A stretch of 64,000 nucleotides of DNA from CABRXV01 sp900754955 (GCA_902475005.1 CABRXV010000001.1:1-64000), one strand, 5' to 3'. Counted from the stretch's first letter, positions 56,022 through 64,000 are shown. Translations and numbers: made by a program. Notes: generated by a model from the sequence alone, not told the origin.

Positions 56022-57092
56022 TCAGAACTCCACGGGGGGGGGGTCGCTCATCGCGCGACGACGGTCGTGGGGGAAGGTGAAGATCACGCGCGTGCCCGTG
56101 CCCTCTTCGCTCGCGATGCCCACGCCGAGCCCCATCTGCGCGCACATGACCGCCACGAGGTAGAGGCCCATGCCCGTGGCCGAACCTTGCGCGCGACCTG
56201 CGCTGCCCGTGAACCCGCGGTCGAACACGCGCGGCACATCGGCGGCCGGAATGCCGCATCCGTCGTCGCGCACTTCAAGCACCGTGCGCCCGCGCGGCGT
56301 CTCGGGCTCCTCCTCGCGTGCGGTGAACGTCACGGTGTGCGCTCCGTACTTCGCGGCGTTGGAGATCACCTGGCTCAGCATGAACACGAGCCACGGCTCG
56401 TCGGCGAGCACGGTGGTGTCGTCGTCGATCTGAATGTCGAGCGAAACCCCGCGCTCGATGAGGAAATGTGCGTTCTTCTTGCACGCCGTGCGCACCGCCT
56501 CGGCCAGGCCGACCTCGCGAATGAGGTAGTCGTTCGTGAGCGAAGTCGACCGCGCGGAATACAGCGCCTGGTCGACCTGCGTCTCGATGCGCTCGATCTC
56601 GGCCTTCAGTTTGGTGGCCTGCGTGCCGTGCATGCTCGACAGCATGAGCTTCGCGGCGGCGATGGGTGTTTTGATCTCGTGGATCCACATCTCGATGTAC
56701 TCGCGGTGGGCGCGCGCCTGCTCGCGCTCGGCTGCGTTTTCGCTGTTGGCGACAGCGGAAAGGCGCTCGATCGCGGCATGGGCCACGCGTCCGTCGAGAA
56801 AGCCCGGCTCGCCGACGAGCGAAGCGAACTGTCCGATGCGGGCGATCTGTTCGGCATACTCGCTGATCTCGTGCCAGTAGCGCGCGCGGCGCGTGAACCC
56901 ACCGATGAGGATGACCAGCAGGCACAGTGAGATAAGCCCCGCCATCAGCACGCAGGCGTGCACGCCCACACCGAGCACCGCCGCGACGACCACGGTGCCT
57001 GCCACGCAGAGCACCCCGATGGCGATCGCCGCCCAGTGGTCGACGAGGTAGGCGCCGAACGAGTAGCGCGGAATGTCGCTTTCCGTTCTCAT
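56022..57092 (-). CDS. BceS-like sensor histidine kinase
   Basis: 356 aa. Two membrane helices near residues 20-62 with a very short external loop mark an intramembrane-sensing kinase that depends on its ABC transporter for input. The phosphoacceptor is in WIHEIKTPIAAAKLML. The ATPase domain has SNAAKYGA (N), RDDGCGIP (G1) and ATGMGLYLV (G2). The start overlaps the response-regulator stop (ATGA). The coding strand has a C10 run (56034-56043) within the last seven codons (SDPPPVEF), so slippage would replace the tail with longer ones in the other two frames. Confidence 0.9.
   Translation of the reverse strand: MRTESDIPRYSFGAYLVDHWAAIAIGVLCVAGTVVVAAVLGVGVHACVLMAGLISLCLLVILIGGFTRRARYWHEISEYAEQIARIGQFASLVGEPGFLDGRVAHAAIERLSAVANSENAAEREQARAHREYIEMWIHEIKTPIAAAKLMLSSMHGTQATKLKAEIERIETQVDQALYSARSTSLTNDYLIREVGLAEAVRTACKKNAHFLIERGVSLDIQIDDDTTVLADEPWLVFMLSQVISNAAKYGAHTVTFTAREEEPETPRGRTVLEVRDDGCGIPAADVPRVFDRGFTGSAGRAQGSATGMGLYLVAVMCAQMGLGVGIASEEGTGTRVIFTFPHDRRRAMSDPPPVEF
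56034..56043. repeat. G10 homopolymer in the kinase 3' end
   Basis: Ten consecutive G on the plus strand, inside the reading frame of the kinase, 12 bp before its stop. It is the same length as the tract at 57848. Confidence 0.9.
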
Positions 57093-57760
57093 ACCATGTA
57101 TCCCTGGCCGCGGCGGGTGACGAGGAAGTCGTCGGGCACGCCGAGGCTCGCGAGCGTCTTGCGCAGGCGGTTCACGTTGACCGTCAGCGTGTTGTCGTCG
57201 ATGAACGCGTCGGACTCCCACAGGTCGCACATGATCTCCGCGCGCGTGATTACGATGCCCGGGTTGCGCATGAGGATGTGGAGGATCTTGAGTTCGTTGC
57301 GCGTGAGCTCGACGTTTTTGCCGTCATACGACACGCTGCCGGCGCCCACGTCGAGGGTGACGCCCTTCCGCTCGATCTTGAGCTCGTTGTGCGTCGCCGC
57401 GCTGCGCCGCAGCAGCGACTGGATGTGCGCGATGAGCACGCCGGGGCTATAGGGCTTGGTGACGTAGTCGTCAGCGCCGAGGTTCATGCCCATGATCTCG
57501 TCGAATTCGCTGTCGGACGACGTGAGCATGATGATGGGCACGTCGCTGCGGCTGCGGATGTCGCGGCAGATGGTGTGGCCGTCGGTGCCGGGAAGCTTGA
57601 GGTCGAGCACCACGCAGTCGGGCTGCGCCTTGACGGCCTGCGCGGCGGCATCGGCGAAACTCTCGCACACGAGGGGTTCGAACCCCGACAGCTCGAGCAG
57701 ATGGGCGAGCTCGGTGCGCAGGGGTACGTCGTCTTCGATGATGTAGATGCGGCTGGTCAT
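57089..57760 (-). CDS. BceR-like OmpR-family response regulator
   Basis: 223 aa. The receiver domain has acidic pocket IIEDD, phosphoacceptor Asp in CVVLDLKLPG, Thr in IIMLTSSD and Lys in YVTKPY. The C-terminal OmpR winged helix has LTRNELKILHILMRNPG and VNRLRKTL. GAGGCAGC precedes ATG 57760. It is cotranscribed with the kinase (4-nt overlap). It probably activates the downstream BceAB-like operon, ~830 bp away. Confidence 0.92.
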   Translation of the reverse strand: MTSRIYIIEDDVPLRTELAHLLELSGFEPLVCESFADAAAQAVKAQPDCVVLDLKLPGTDGHTICRDIRSRSDVPIIMLTSSDSEFDEIMGMNLGADDYVTKPYSPGVLIAHIQSLLRRSAATHNELKIERKGVTLDVGAGSVSYDGKNVELTRNELKILHILMRNPGIVITRAEIMCDLWESDAFIDDNTLTVNVNRLRKTLASLGVPDDFLVTRRGQGYMV

Positions 57761-57847
57761 GCTGCCTCGCTTTGCGTGTCGGCGTTTGCGTTCATTGTAA
57801 CGTTCTGTTGACGGAATGCCCTCCCGAGATGCTGGCTTGTGTGTGTT

Positions 57848-57857
57848 GGGGGGGGGG
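57848..57857. repeat. G10 homopolymer upstream of the response-regulator gene
   Basis: Ten consecutive G, 88 bp upstream of the response-regulator start and ~125 bp upstream of the divergent PH-domain gene, so within or near both promoters. Confidence 0.9.
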
Positions 57858-57981
57858 TCGATTCTATGATATGTTGTTCGCGCGTAAGAAACGCGCACGC
57901 TCACCGTACAATGGAAGACAGACGCGCGCACGCTGCGTGCTGCATGCCGCGTACATCGCACGAACCGACGAAGGGAATCTC

Positions 57982-58473
57982 ATGAGAGAGCTGCCGGCAA
58001 ATCAGCTGAATCCGCGCATCAAATCCGTTTGGCGCATCAACGACGCCATCTGGATCGCGATCTGCTTCCTGTGCTGCTTCGTTCCGTTCGCGATCGTGGC
58101 GGTGGTCGACCCCGACGCGGGCTGGTCGCGCGTGGCATGCGTCGTGGTGGCGATCTTCTACGCGGCGCTTTTGGTGCTGTGCCTCGTGATCCTTCCGCCC
58201 ATCCGCTACGCGCGCTGGCGCTACGAAGTGTCGCCCGACTACCTCGATATCGCGCGCGGCATCGTGTGGCGCAAGCGTTTCATCATCCCGTTCATTCGCG
58301 TGCAGAACACCGACACGCGCCAAGGGCCCATCCTGCGCGCGTTCGGGCTGTCGAGTGTGACGGTGTCGACGGCGGCGGGCGAGCACGAGATCCCCGGTCT
58401 CGGCAGCGAAGAGGCCGAGCTGCTGCGCGACCGCGCGGCCGAGCTGGCACGCTTGGCGCGAGAGGACGTGTAA
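57982..58473 (+). CDS. Bacterial PH-domain membrane protein (YdbS-like)
   Basis: 163 aa. Two membrane helices (residues ~22-70) are followed by a bPH2 domain (YEVSPDYLDIARGIVWRKRFIIPFIRVQNTDTRQGPILRAFGL, in parts). The motif R-x-Q-N-x-x-x-x-x-G-x-x-x-R-x-F is the usual YdbS signature. AAGGGA precedes ATG 57982. It is directly followed, with no gap, by a YdbT-like partner. YdbS/YdbT pairs are linked to membrane stress and bacteriocin or peptide resistance in Firmicutes; that role here is inference. Confidence 0.85.
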   Translation: MRELPANQLNPRIKSVWRINDAIWIAICFLCCFVPFAIVAVVDPDAGWSRVACVVVAIFYAALLVLCLVILPPIRYARWRYEVSPDYLDIARGIVWRKRFIIPFIRVQNTDTRQGPILRAFGLSSVTVSTAAGEHEIPGLGSEEAELLRDRAAELARLAREDV

Positions 58474-60801
58474 ATGAACGCGATCAATCCGTTCGACCCG
58501 TTCGGTCAACGCGTGCAGAAGGATGCGCCGCAGGGCGATGCCGCTGATGCCGGCTTCAAGGCCTGGGAAGAAAACGAGCGAAACGCCGATGCTCAGCTGA
58601 TTGAGGATCTGCAGAACGCGCTTGCGCAAGCGGGGCAGGCGGATGGTGTGGCGTCTGCGCCCGCGCCCGCGCCGTCCGCAGCATCCGTGACCGCCGCGCC
58701 CGCAGCTGTCGCATCCGTTCCTGGCGCCTTCGCAGCTGCCGCGTCCGCGCCTGCGTCCGCCGCGCCCGCTGCGCCCGCAGCCGCTGCTTCTGTCGCGGCC
58801 GCACAGCAGCCGGCATCCTCCGCCGCCCCACCTGTGCAGCAACCCGCTCCCGCCGCTCCTGCCGAACCCGAGCACCATCAGGTGCATCACAGCTACATCT
58901 GGCTTGGATCGCTGCGCGTGTTCGGCATCGTTGTGGCGGCAGTGGTGATCTCGCAGATCGCCAGCATCGCCAGCGTGATCGGCAGTCTGAGCGAAGGGGT
59001 CGGCGACGACCTGCTCGGCGCGCTTATCGCCGTTGGTGTCACGGTGGCGGCGCTCGTGGTGCTTGCGGTTGCCATCGTGGTATACCAGCTCGTGTCGTAC
59101 AAGCATCTGTACTTCACGCTTGGGCCTCGTGAATTCACGTTGTACCAGGGCGTGCTCAATAAGAAGCGTACGCACGTGCCGTACCAGCGCGTGCAGTCGA
59201 TCGATCAGAATGCCTCGCTGCTGCAGCGCATCTTCGGCGTGTGCACGGTGTCCATCGACACGGCAGGCGGATCGAGCAACAAGGCAGTTCAGGTTCCGTA
59301 CATCACTCGTCAGGAGGCGGAATGGCTGCGCCGCGAACTGTTCGGTCGCAAGCGCCTTCTCGCCCAGGGTGTCGAGGATACGTCTGCCGCCATGGCGCAA
59401 CTGACGGCATCGTTCGCCGCTGCATCGGCGGGGACGGCTCCCGCAACCGCTGCGGCCGCCCCTGGCGCGTCTGCTTACGCTGGTGCGTCCGCCCCCGCTG
59501 CGCCTCAGCCCGCATCGGCGTCGGCGCCGGGCGCCCCCGCCGCGTTCTCGGCCCCAGCCGCTCCCGCAACCGCTTCCCCCGTCCCCGCTGGCAACATCCT
59601 CGACGTGGGCGACGACCTCTGGCGTGAGTTCGGCGGCGTGTTCGCCGGGGCCGACCTCGATACGGGCACGGTGTCCTACGAGTACGGCCTCACCAACAAA
59701 GAGCTTGTGCTCGCAGGTCTTTCGAACAACACGGCGTTCGTGCTCGTGATCCTCGGCATCATCGGCGTGTTCACGCAGGTGGGCGATGTGGTGTTCGGGC
59801 TGTTCCCCGGCACGGAGGATCAGGTGATCGGCGGTATCGCCGCCCAAGCCGCGCACCCGTTCGACGGCGGTTTCATCATCTGGTTCATCCTGGCCTTCGT
59901 GGTTGCCGCGGCGGTGCTGTGGGTGCTGTCGGGCATCTCGTCGTGCATCAACTACGGCGGGTTCGCCGCCCGTCGTCGCGAAAGCCGCATCGAGGTGGAG
60001 CACGGCCTGCTCAAGCACACGTTCCAGGGTATCGACATCGACCGCGTGCAGTCGGTCATCATCAAGCAGGGATTCGTGCGCCGCTGCATCGGGTACTGCG
60101 AGATCTCGCTCGGCAAGATCGACGCGGCGTCGTCCGACGGCGACGAGCAGCAGGCGCAGTCGCTCAAGCAGGGCGTCGTCATTCATCCCTTCGTGAAGCT
60201 CGACCGCGTTCCCGAGATCCTCGCCGGCATCATCCCCGAGTACAGCGACGTGCCGCGCGAGGCGCGCCCGCTTCCGCCGTGCGCGCTGCGCCGCGCCCTC
60301 ATCCGCCGCTGCCTGTGGCAGGGCGACGGCTTCTGGCTCGCGGTTTTCGTGGCGCTTGTGCAGATCGGCTTCAATCTCATGGGCCCGTTCTCGATCATGC
60401 ACGTGTTCGATATCTCCCTCGGCCAGGCCGACCAGGTGCTCGGCATCGTCAACACGGGTGCGCTCGTGCTGTACGCTGTGGCGGTTGCGCTTCTCGTGCT
60501 CAACGTGGTGGGCACGGTGCTGTGGTACCGCGAATCGAGCTTCGCGTTCAACCGCCGCTTCATGCAGATCACCTCGGGCGGCTTCTCGCGCGAGACGACG
60601 AGCTTCCCGCGTCAGAAGATCCAGTACGCTTTCACGTCGACGAACCCGTTCCAGCGCGCCGCGCGCGTGACCACCATCAGCGCGCGCACGGCGGCGGGTG
60701 TGGGCGGCCATACGGTGAAGCTGCGCGACGTGCGCGAGGAGGACGCCGACGCCTGGCTCGCCTGGGTCAAACCGCGGGGAAATATGCAAGAAAGTCGCTG
60801 A
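58474..60801 (+). CDS. Multi-PH-domain membrane protein (YdbT-like)
   Basis: 775 aa. Residues ~1-130 are Ala/Pro-rich and disordered. Three repeats of paired membrane helices plus bPH2 domain follow: YFTLGPREFTLYQGVLNKKRTHVPYQRVQSIDQN, VEHGLLKHTFQGIDIDRVQSVIIKQ and FMQITSGGFSRETTSFPRQKIQYA (in parts). A second Ala/Pro linker lies at ~310-370. ATG is adjacent to the upstream stop. The last ~37 codons (HTVKLRDVREEDADAWLAW...) are repeated at 62173-62283, on the far side of the inserted AlbA_2 gene, so the 3' end appears to have been duplicated or regenerated by the insertion. Confidence 0.85.
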   Translation: MNAINPFDPFGQRVQKDAPQGDAADAGFKAWEENERNADAQLIEDLQNALAQAGQADGVASAPAPAPSAASVTAAPAAVASVPGAFAAAASAPASAAPAAPAAAASVAAAQQPASSAAPPVQQPAPAAPAEPEHHQVHHSYIWLGSLRVFGIVVAAVVISQIASIASVIGSLSEGVGDDLLGALIAVGVTVAALVVLAVAIVVYQLVSYKHLYFTLGPREFTLYQGVLNKKRTHVPYQRVQSIDQNASLLQRIFGVCTVSIDTAGGSSNKAVQVPYITRQEAEWLRRELFGRKRLLAQGVEDTSAAMAQLTASFAAASAGTAPATAAAAPGASAYAGASAPAAPQPASASAPGAPAAFSAPAAPATASPVPAGNILDVGDDLWREFGGVFAGADLDTGTVSYEYGLTNKELVLAGLSNNTAFVLVILGIIGVFTQVGDVVFGLFPGTEDQVIGGIAAQAAHPFDGGFIIWFILAFVVAAAVLWVLSGISSCINYGGFAARRRESRIEVEHGLLKHTFQGIDIDRVQSVIIKQGFVRRCIGYCEISLGKIDAASSDGDEQQAQSLKQGVVIHPFVKLDRVPEILAGIIPEYSDVPREARPLPPCALRRALIRRCLWQGDGFWLAVFVALVQIGFNLMGPFSIMHVFDISLGQADQVLGIVNTGALVLYAVAVALLVLNVVGTVLWYRESSFAFNRRFMQITSGGFSRETTSFPRQKIQYAFTSTNPFQRAARVTTISARTAAGVGGHTVKLRDVREEDADAWLAWVKPRGNMQESR
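60677..60787 (+). repeat. Direct repeat, copy 1 (3' end of the YdbT-like gene)
   Basis: 111 bp that recur at 62173-62283 with an offset of exactly 1496 bp. The last ~76 bp are nearly identical; the first ~35 bp differ at several positions. Confidence 0.9.
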
Positions 60802-60804
60802 GGC

Positions 60805-62055
60805 TTACCCTCGCGAGTACCGCGTCGAGCGTCCTCCGCCACGCCGCTCGACGAGTTTCTTCTTCACAAGGTCGTTCAACACTCTGATCGTCTTGTCTTT
60901 GGAGAGGCCCGCGGCTTGCTCAATGCTTGATCGCGGCATGATGACGCCTTTCGGCAGGGCGGCGAGGACCGCGTGCTCGTCGGTGGTCAAGTGTATACCG
61001 TCATTTACTGGCAGCACGACGGTGATGGACGATTCCCTTACCGTGAAGCGCGGTTCGACGGTCATGGCTGCGTATTCGTCGATGATGCGCGGTATTCCCG
61101 TGCCGAAGCGCTCGATGAAACCCAGGCGGTAAAACACGTTGGCCAGAAGTGGGTTTCGCGAGATGGAGAGTCCGCCTGACAGATATTCGTCTTCAGTCAC
61201 TCCGTCGGGAAGTCCGCCAGGTGAAGAGATCTCCACCCTGTCGGCGTACATGCTGACCTTCACGTTGCCATTGATGTCCCAGCGCCTGTGCACGAGCGCG
61301 TTCGCCATCGCTTCTCTAAAGGCGTTGCGGGGAATGAGCGACTTGGTCACGCGTTGGTAGTCGATGATTTCCTCGTAGACGTAGTATTCGTCGAACGTTT
61401 CGAGCGCATGATCCATTTGCAGAAGCACGGACATTCGCTCGAACGTTCGACGCGAGAGGATTACGCTAATGGAGTCGCCGAAGCGCGCGATGTCGGTACC
61501 CGCGAACTTGTTCTCGTCGGCGAGGAGAGCCGCTGCGTTGTTGTACGTTCCGTTAGAGTCCATGAGCTCAAGTGAGATAAGCGCGTTTCGGTCGAGCGCA
61601 CGCAATCCCATTTTTTCGATCAGATCTTTCTCTAGCCTGTCGAAGGAGAGGTTCTGGTCTTGCGATTCAAGTGCGTCGAAGAATATGTTTATCCCGCTTA
61701 GAGCAAGTCGGTTGTATTCGAGGCGACTAACCTCAACGGTGGAGGTGTCGGCCCTTCTGTATGCCTTTCCGCTTGCAAGGTACGGCTTCGATTTCCCCTC
61801 GTATACCGTGAGGGTTACGGTTTTTGCGGTGTCGTCGATGTCCAACGTGTAGCGTGGCACGGGTGAAAGGGCGTCGTTGATCGCATTCTCGATATTCAGA
61901 CACGTGGCTTTGGGATCGTCGAGGCCGATGGGCTTTCCGTCGTCATCTGCACCGAAGACGATCTTCCCCGTACCGTAGTTGGCAAAAGCGCTCACGGTTT
62001 TGAGGAACGTTTTTGATGGCTCGCGTTTGAACTCAAGCGTTGAGGACTCTCTCAT
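60805..62055 (-). CDS. AlbA_2 (Schlafen-type)/RecG-like ATP-binding protein
   Basis: 416 aa. Residues 1-120 are an AlbA_2 domain (STLEFKREPSKTFLKTVSAFANYGTGKIVFGADDDG, in parts). Residues ~235-340 match the HATPase_c_4 region (NAFREAMANALVHRRWD, VEISSPGGLPDGV, NPLLANVFYRLGFIERFGTGIPRI). The C-terminal ~65 residues form a winged helix (LPKGVIMPRSSIEQAAGLSKDKTIRVLNDLV). Members are common in genomic islands and are thought to be regulators. GAAAGGACGACGAAT precedes ATG 62055. GC is lower than in its neighbours, and it runs against them. It is flanked by direct repeats of the YdbT-like 3' end, so it is an insertion. Confidence 0.88.
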   Translation of the reverse strand: MRESSTLEFKREPSKTFLKTVSAFANYGTGKIVFGADDDGKPIGLDDPKATCLNIENAINDALSPVPRYTLDIDDTAKTVTLTVYEGKSKPYLASGKAYRRADTSTVEVSRLEYNRLALSGINIFFDALESQDQNLSFDRLEKDLIEKMGLRALDRNALISLELMDSNGTYNNAAALLADENKFAGTDIARFGDSISVILSRRTFERMSVLLQMDHALETFDEYYVYEEIIDYQRVTKSLIPRNAFREAMANALVHRRWDINGNVKVSMYADRVEISSPGGLPDGVTEDEYLSGGLSISRNPLLANVFYRLGFIERFGTGIPRIIDEYAAMTVEPRFTVRESSITVVLPVNDGIHLTTDEHAVLAALPKGVIMPRSSIEQAAGLSKDKTIRVLNDLVKKKLVERRGGGRSTRYSRG

Positions 62056-62172
62056 ATTCGTCGTCCTTTCGTTGCTCCGTCGCGACGATTGTACAACGAA
62101 TAATTTATTTGTTGCAAAAGTGATACGACGAATAACTGATTTAATCGCGATTCGTCGATGAAAGCAGCTTGC
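62056..62172. other. AT-rich leader of the inserted gene
   Basis: AATAATTTATTTG and similar AT-rich sequence upstream of the AlbA_2 start, lower in GC than its surroundings. CGACGAAT/ATTCGTCG dyads (62098-62156) may be an operator. Confidence 0.4.
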
Positions 62173-62283
62173 GTGGCGCGCGCACAGCGGCAAGCATCGG
62201 CGGTCACACGGTGAAGCTGCGCGACGTGCGCGAAGAGGACGCCGACGCCTGGCTCGCCTGGGTCAAACCGCGGGGAAATATGC
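62173..62283 (+). pseudogene. Direct repeat, copy 2: displaced 3' end of a YdbT-like gene
   Basis: Encodes ARTAASIGGHTVKLRDVR and onward to KPRGNMLQ then stop, matching the end of the YdbT-like protein (which ends KPRGNMQESR). It has no start and is a remnant cut off by the insertion. A perfect 12-bp GC hairpin 90 bp beyond (62373-62400) may be the old terminator. Confidence 0.85.
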
Positions 62284-62372
62284 TACAGTAGCCGTTAACG
62301 CGGCGCGGCGGAAATCGCACCTCAGCGGCGGTTTCCGGGTTGTTGCGCAGCGTGCCGGCACGTGCGATCCCG

Positions 62373-62400
62373 CGCGCCGCCCGCAAACGGCGGGCGCGCG
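62373..62400. terminator. GC-rich hairpin between the displaced gene end and the CBS gene
   Basis: A 12-bp perfect stem GCGCGCCGCCCG with its complement and a CAAA loop; no T tract. It is possibly the original terminator of the YdbT-like gene. Confidence 0.4.
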
Positions 62401-62453
62401 TTCAAGTGGAATCGCGGATGCGGACGGCAGGACGGGTGCGAGAAGAAGCAGCG

Positions 62454-63311
62454 ATGGGCAAAGAGCGAGACAAGCAGGACAAACCCGGCATATTCGATCT
62501 CTTCGGCCTCGGGCGCCGCGAGGCGGCCTCCGAAAAGGAAATCAAGGACATGGTCGCCGAAAACGACGAGCTCCTCGATGACGAGAAGCGCATGATTCAC
62601 GACATCATCGACCTCGGCGACATGACGGTGCATGAGATTATGAAACCGCGCGTCGACATGATCCTCGTGGAGGACGTCGAATCGGGCATGACGGCGCTCG
62701 AGCGCATGCGCGGCACGGGCTACTCGCGTCTGCCCGTCTATCACGATGACATCGACGGCATCGTGGGCATCGTGCACTACAAGGACCTCATCGGCCCGCT
62801 CATGGACGGTCGCATCGACGAACCCGTCACCAAATTCATGTACAAGCCCATGTTCGTCCCCGAGACGAAGGATGTCATCCCGCTGCTCGGCGAGATGCAG
62901 GCGGCGCACCAGCCCATGGCCATCGTGGTTGACGAGTACGGCGGCACCGACGGCCTCATCACCATCGAGGACATCGTCGAGGAGATCGTCGGCGAGATCA
63001 TCGACGAGTCTGATCTCGAGCGCGCCCTCGTCAAGCAGCTCGACGATCGCACGTGGCGCGTCGATGGCCGCTTCCCTGTGGAGGACGCGATCGAGCTCGG
63101 CTGGCCTGTGAGCGATTCCGACGACTACGAGACCATCGCGGGCTGGCTCATGGAGACGATCGACTTCGTGCCGAAAACGGGCGACAAGTTCACGGTTGGC
63201 GGCTACACGTTCCGCATCGAGAAGATGCGTCGCGCGCGCATCTCGCACATTCGCGTAGAGCGACTTTGTGAAGATTCGGCAAGCGGCAATGCGGACGAGG
63301 CGTCGGAGTAG
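62454..63311 (+). CDS. CorC/HlyC-type CBS-domain protein
   Basis: 285 aa. Residues ~40-165 hold a CBS pair (EIMKPRVDMILVEDVESGM, GYSRLPVYHDDIDGIVGIVHYKDLI, AIVVDEYGGTDGLITIEDIVEEIVGEI, in parts). Residues ~195-275 are the CorC_HlyC domain (WRVDGRFPVEDAIELGW, DYETIAGWLMETI, GGYTFRIEKMRRARISHIRV). It lacks the N-terminal DUF21 membrane domain of larger relatives, so it is soluble like E. coli CorC, which is linked to Mg/Co efflux. ATG 62454 is preceded by GAGAAGAAG; ATG 62418 is possible. Confidence 0.88.
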   Translation: MGKERDKQDKPGIFDLFGLGRREAASEKEIKDMVAENDELLDDEKRMIHDIIDLGDMTVHEIMKPRVDMILVEDVESGMTALERMRGTGYSRLPVYHDDIDGIVGIVHYKDLIGPLMDGRIDEPVTKFMYKPMFVPETKDVIPLLGEMQAAHQPMAIVVDEYGGTDGLITIEDIVEEIVGEIIDESDLERALVKQLDDRTWRVDGRFPVEDAIELGWPVSDSDDYETIAGWLMETIDFVPKTGDKFTVGGYTFRIEKMRRARISHIRVERLCEDSASGNADEASE

Positions 63312-63388
63312 CACGCATTCTACCTGCGGTTTCTTGCGAATTCGCGGTTGTCAATCGAACAAACCTTGAAGGTGGGCGGGGTCGCATT

Positions 63389-63418
63389 TTGCCTTGAGGG
63401 GCGCCCCTACGGTAGAAT
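63389..63418 (+). promoter_or_regulatory. Promoter of the secreted-protein gene with a spacer palindrome
   Basis: TTGCCT, 18-bp spacer, TAGAAT. The spacer holds a perfect 12-bp palindrome AGGGGCGCCCCT (63397-63408), a plausible repressor or activator site. Confidence 0.45.
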
Positions 63419-63530
63419 AGTCACGTCAAAAATCGCATATCGAGCCATTCGGCAGCATCCACACTCTTACAACCAAGCACGCTGTCACCGCCCCGGCGGT
63501 CTGCTCGTATGCGCACTAGAAAGGTTGAGC

Positions 63531-64000
63531 TTGGCGACACGACGCACCATATCAACGGGGACGGGCATTGCCACGAAGGCCGTGGCGGTTGTCTGCGCCA
63601 CCGTGCTGGCTGTGAGCTGCATCGGCTTCGGCATCGCCTCCGCAGGTGCGAACTCCGCCGACGATGCTCTGTCCAGCACCACGTTCGCCTCGTCGCAGTC
63701 GTCTGCTTCGACGTCGCAGGTTTCATCCAACGTGCTGAGCGAAACGCTCGTTCTCGAGAACACCGCGCACCGCGACATCTCCCAGGGCATCGCCGAGATC
63801 GCCGAGGAGGAGGAGCAGGCGCGCATCGCCGCCGAAGAGGCCGCACGTGCCGAGGAGGCCGCCGAGATGGAGGCGGGCGAGATCGCGCAGGCGCTCGCCG
63901 TTGCGCAGGGCGCGCCCCTTGCAGCTGACGTTGACTTCTCCATCGGCAAGGACGCCTTCATCGCCGAGTGGGGCCCGCGTATCGACGCGTACCTCGCTGG
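63531..64000 (+). CDS. Secreted protein, N-terminal part (runs off the window)
   Basis: At least 156 codons, open at the 3' edge. TTG start with AGAAAGG 6-7 nt upstream. Residues ~1-40 are a signal peptide or anchor (ATRRTISTG then AVAVVCATVLAVSCIGFGIASAGA). Then follow a Ser/Thr-rich spacer, a Glu/Ala coiled coil (IAEEEEQARIAAEEAARAEEAAE) and the start of a domain (DFSIGKDAFIAEWGPRIDAYLAG). That start resembles secreted cell-wall-hydrolase-like proteins of Coriobacteriia, but the catalytic part is outside the window, so the function is a guess. Confidence 0.7.
   Translation, partial: MATRRTISTGTGIATKAVAVVCATVLAVSCIGFGIASAGANSADDALSSTTFASSQSSASTSQVSSNVLSETLVLENTAHRDISQGIAEIAEEEEQARIAAEEAARAEEAAEMEAGEIAQALAVAQGAPLAADVDFSIGKDAFIAEWGPRIDAYLA

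Overview
This window is the chromosomal replication-origin region of a high-GC Gram-positive bacterium. The dnaA/dnaN/recF/gyrB/gyrA and rpmH-rnpA-yidD-yidC-jag-rsmG-parA-parB gene orders, the long Ala/Pro/Ser-rich linkers in many proteins, the cytochrome bd oxidase, the 2-oxoacid:ferredoxin oxidoreductase and the BceRSAB-type cluster suggest an anaerobic Actinomycetota member of class Coriobacteriia (Eggerthellaceae/Slackia-like). That assignment is inference from gene content and codon style; no rRNA gene lies in the window.

Layout. 1-7.3 kb: four tRNA genes (Ser-CGA, Ser-GGA, Ala-TGC, Ile-GAT), a lone ABC ATPase, a secreted parvulin-type lipoprotein, TypA/BipA, a CPBP protease and a TraX-like membrane protein. 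7.5-15.3 kb: a bifunctional-nuclease-family protein, then gyrA, gyrB, recF and dnaN on the minus strand. 15.35-16.07 kb: an AT-rich gene-free stretch with many DnaA-box-like 9-mers, the probable oriC. Most genes to its left run on the minus strand and most to its right on the plus strand. 16.07-25.6 kb: an unusual GHKL-ATPase/winged-helix fusion, dnaA, rpmH, rnpA, yidD, yidC, jag, rsmG, a DUF559 protein, parA and parB. 25.7-37.1 kb: rlmN, ddl, a tail-anchored protein, an exonuclease-DinG helicase fusion, a coiled-coil membrane protein and a giant degenerate M28-peptidase-like membrane protein. 37.6-45.0 kb: a LysR regulator divergent from a cluster with a phenylacetate-CoA-ligase-like enzyme, a stand-alone LysR effector domain and a three-gene 2-oxoacid:ferredoxin oxidoreductase. 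45.1-51.1 kb: L-asparaginase, cydAB and a DUF4190-like membrane protein. 51.3-57.8 kb: YqeY, then a BceAB-like ABC transporter with its two-component system. 58-64 kb: two PH-domain membrane proteins (YdbS/YdbT type), an inserted AlbA_2 gene, a CorC-like CBS protein and the start of a secreted protein.

The most striking feature is 21 perfect copies of the 16-bp ParB centromere site parS (TGTTTCACGTGAAACA) between 7.08 and 52.0 kb. Nine lie in the 2.3 kb between yidC and parA and one lies inside parB. Nine of the 21 sit at the centre of longer palindromes at gene ends, several of which look like rho-independent terminators. Other points of interest are: an AlbA_2 gene flanked by ~110-bp direct repeats of the 3' end of the neighbouring PH-domain gene; two identical G10 tracts bracketing a BceRS-type two-component system; a MITE-like inverted repeat; a LysR effector domain with no DNA-binding domain; an M28 fold with most metal ligands lost; and phased 10-bp repeats at the edge of oriC.
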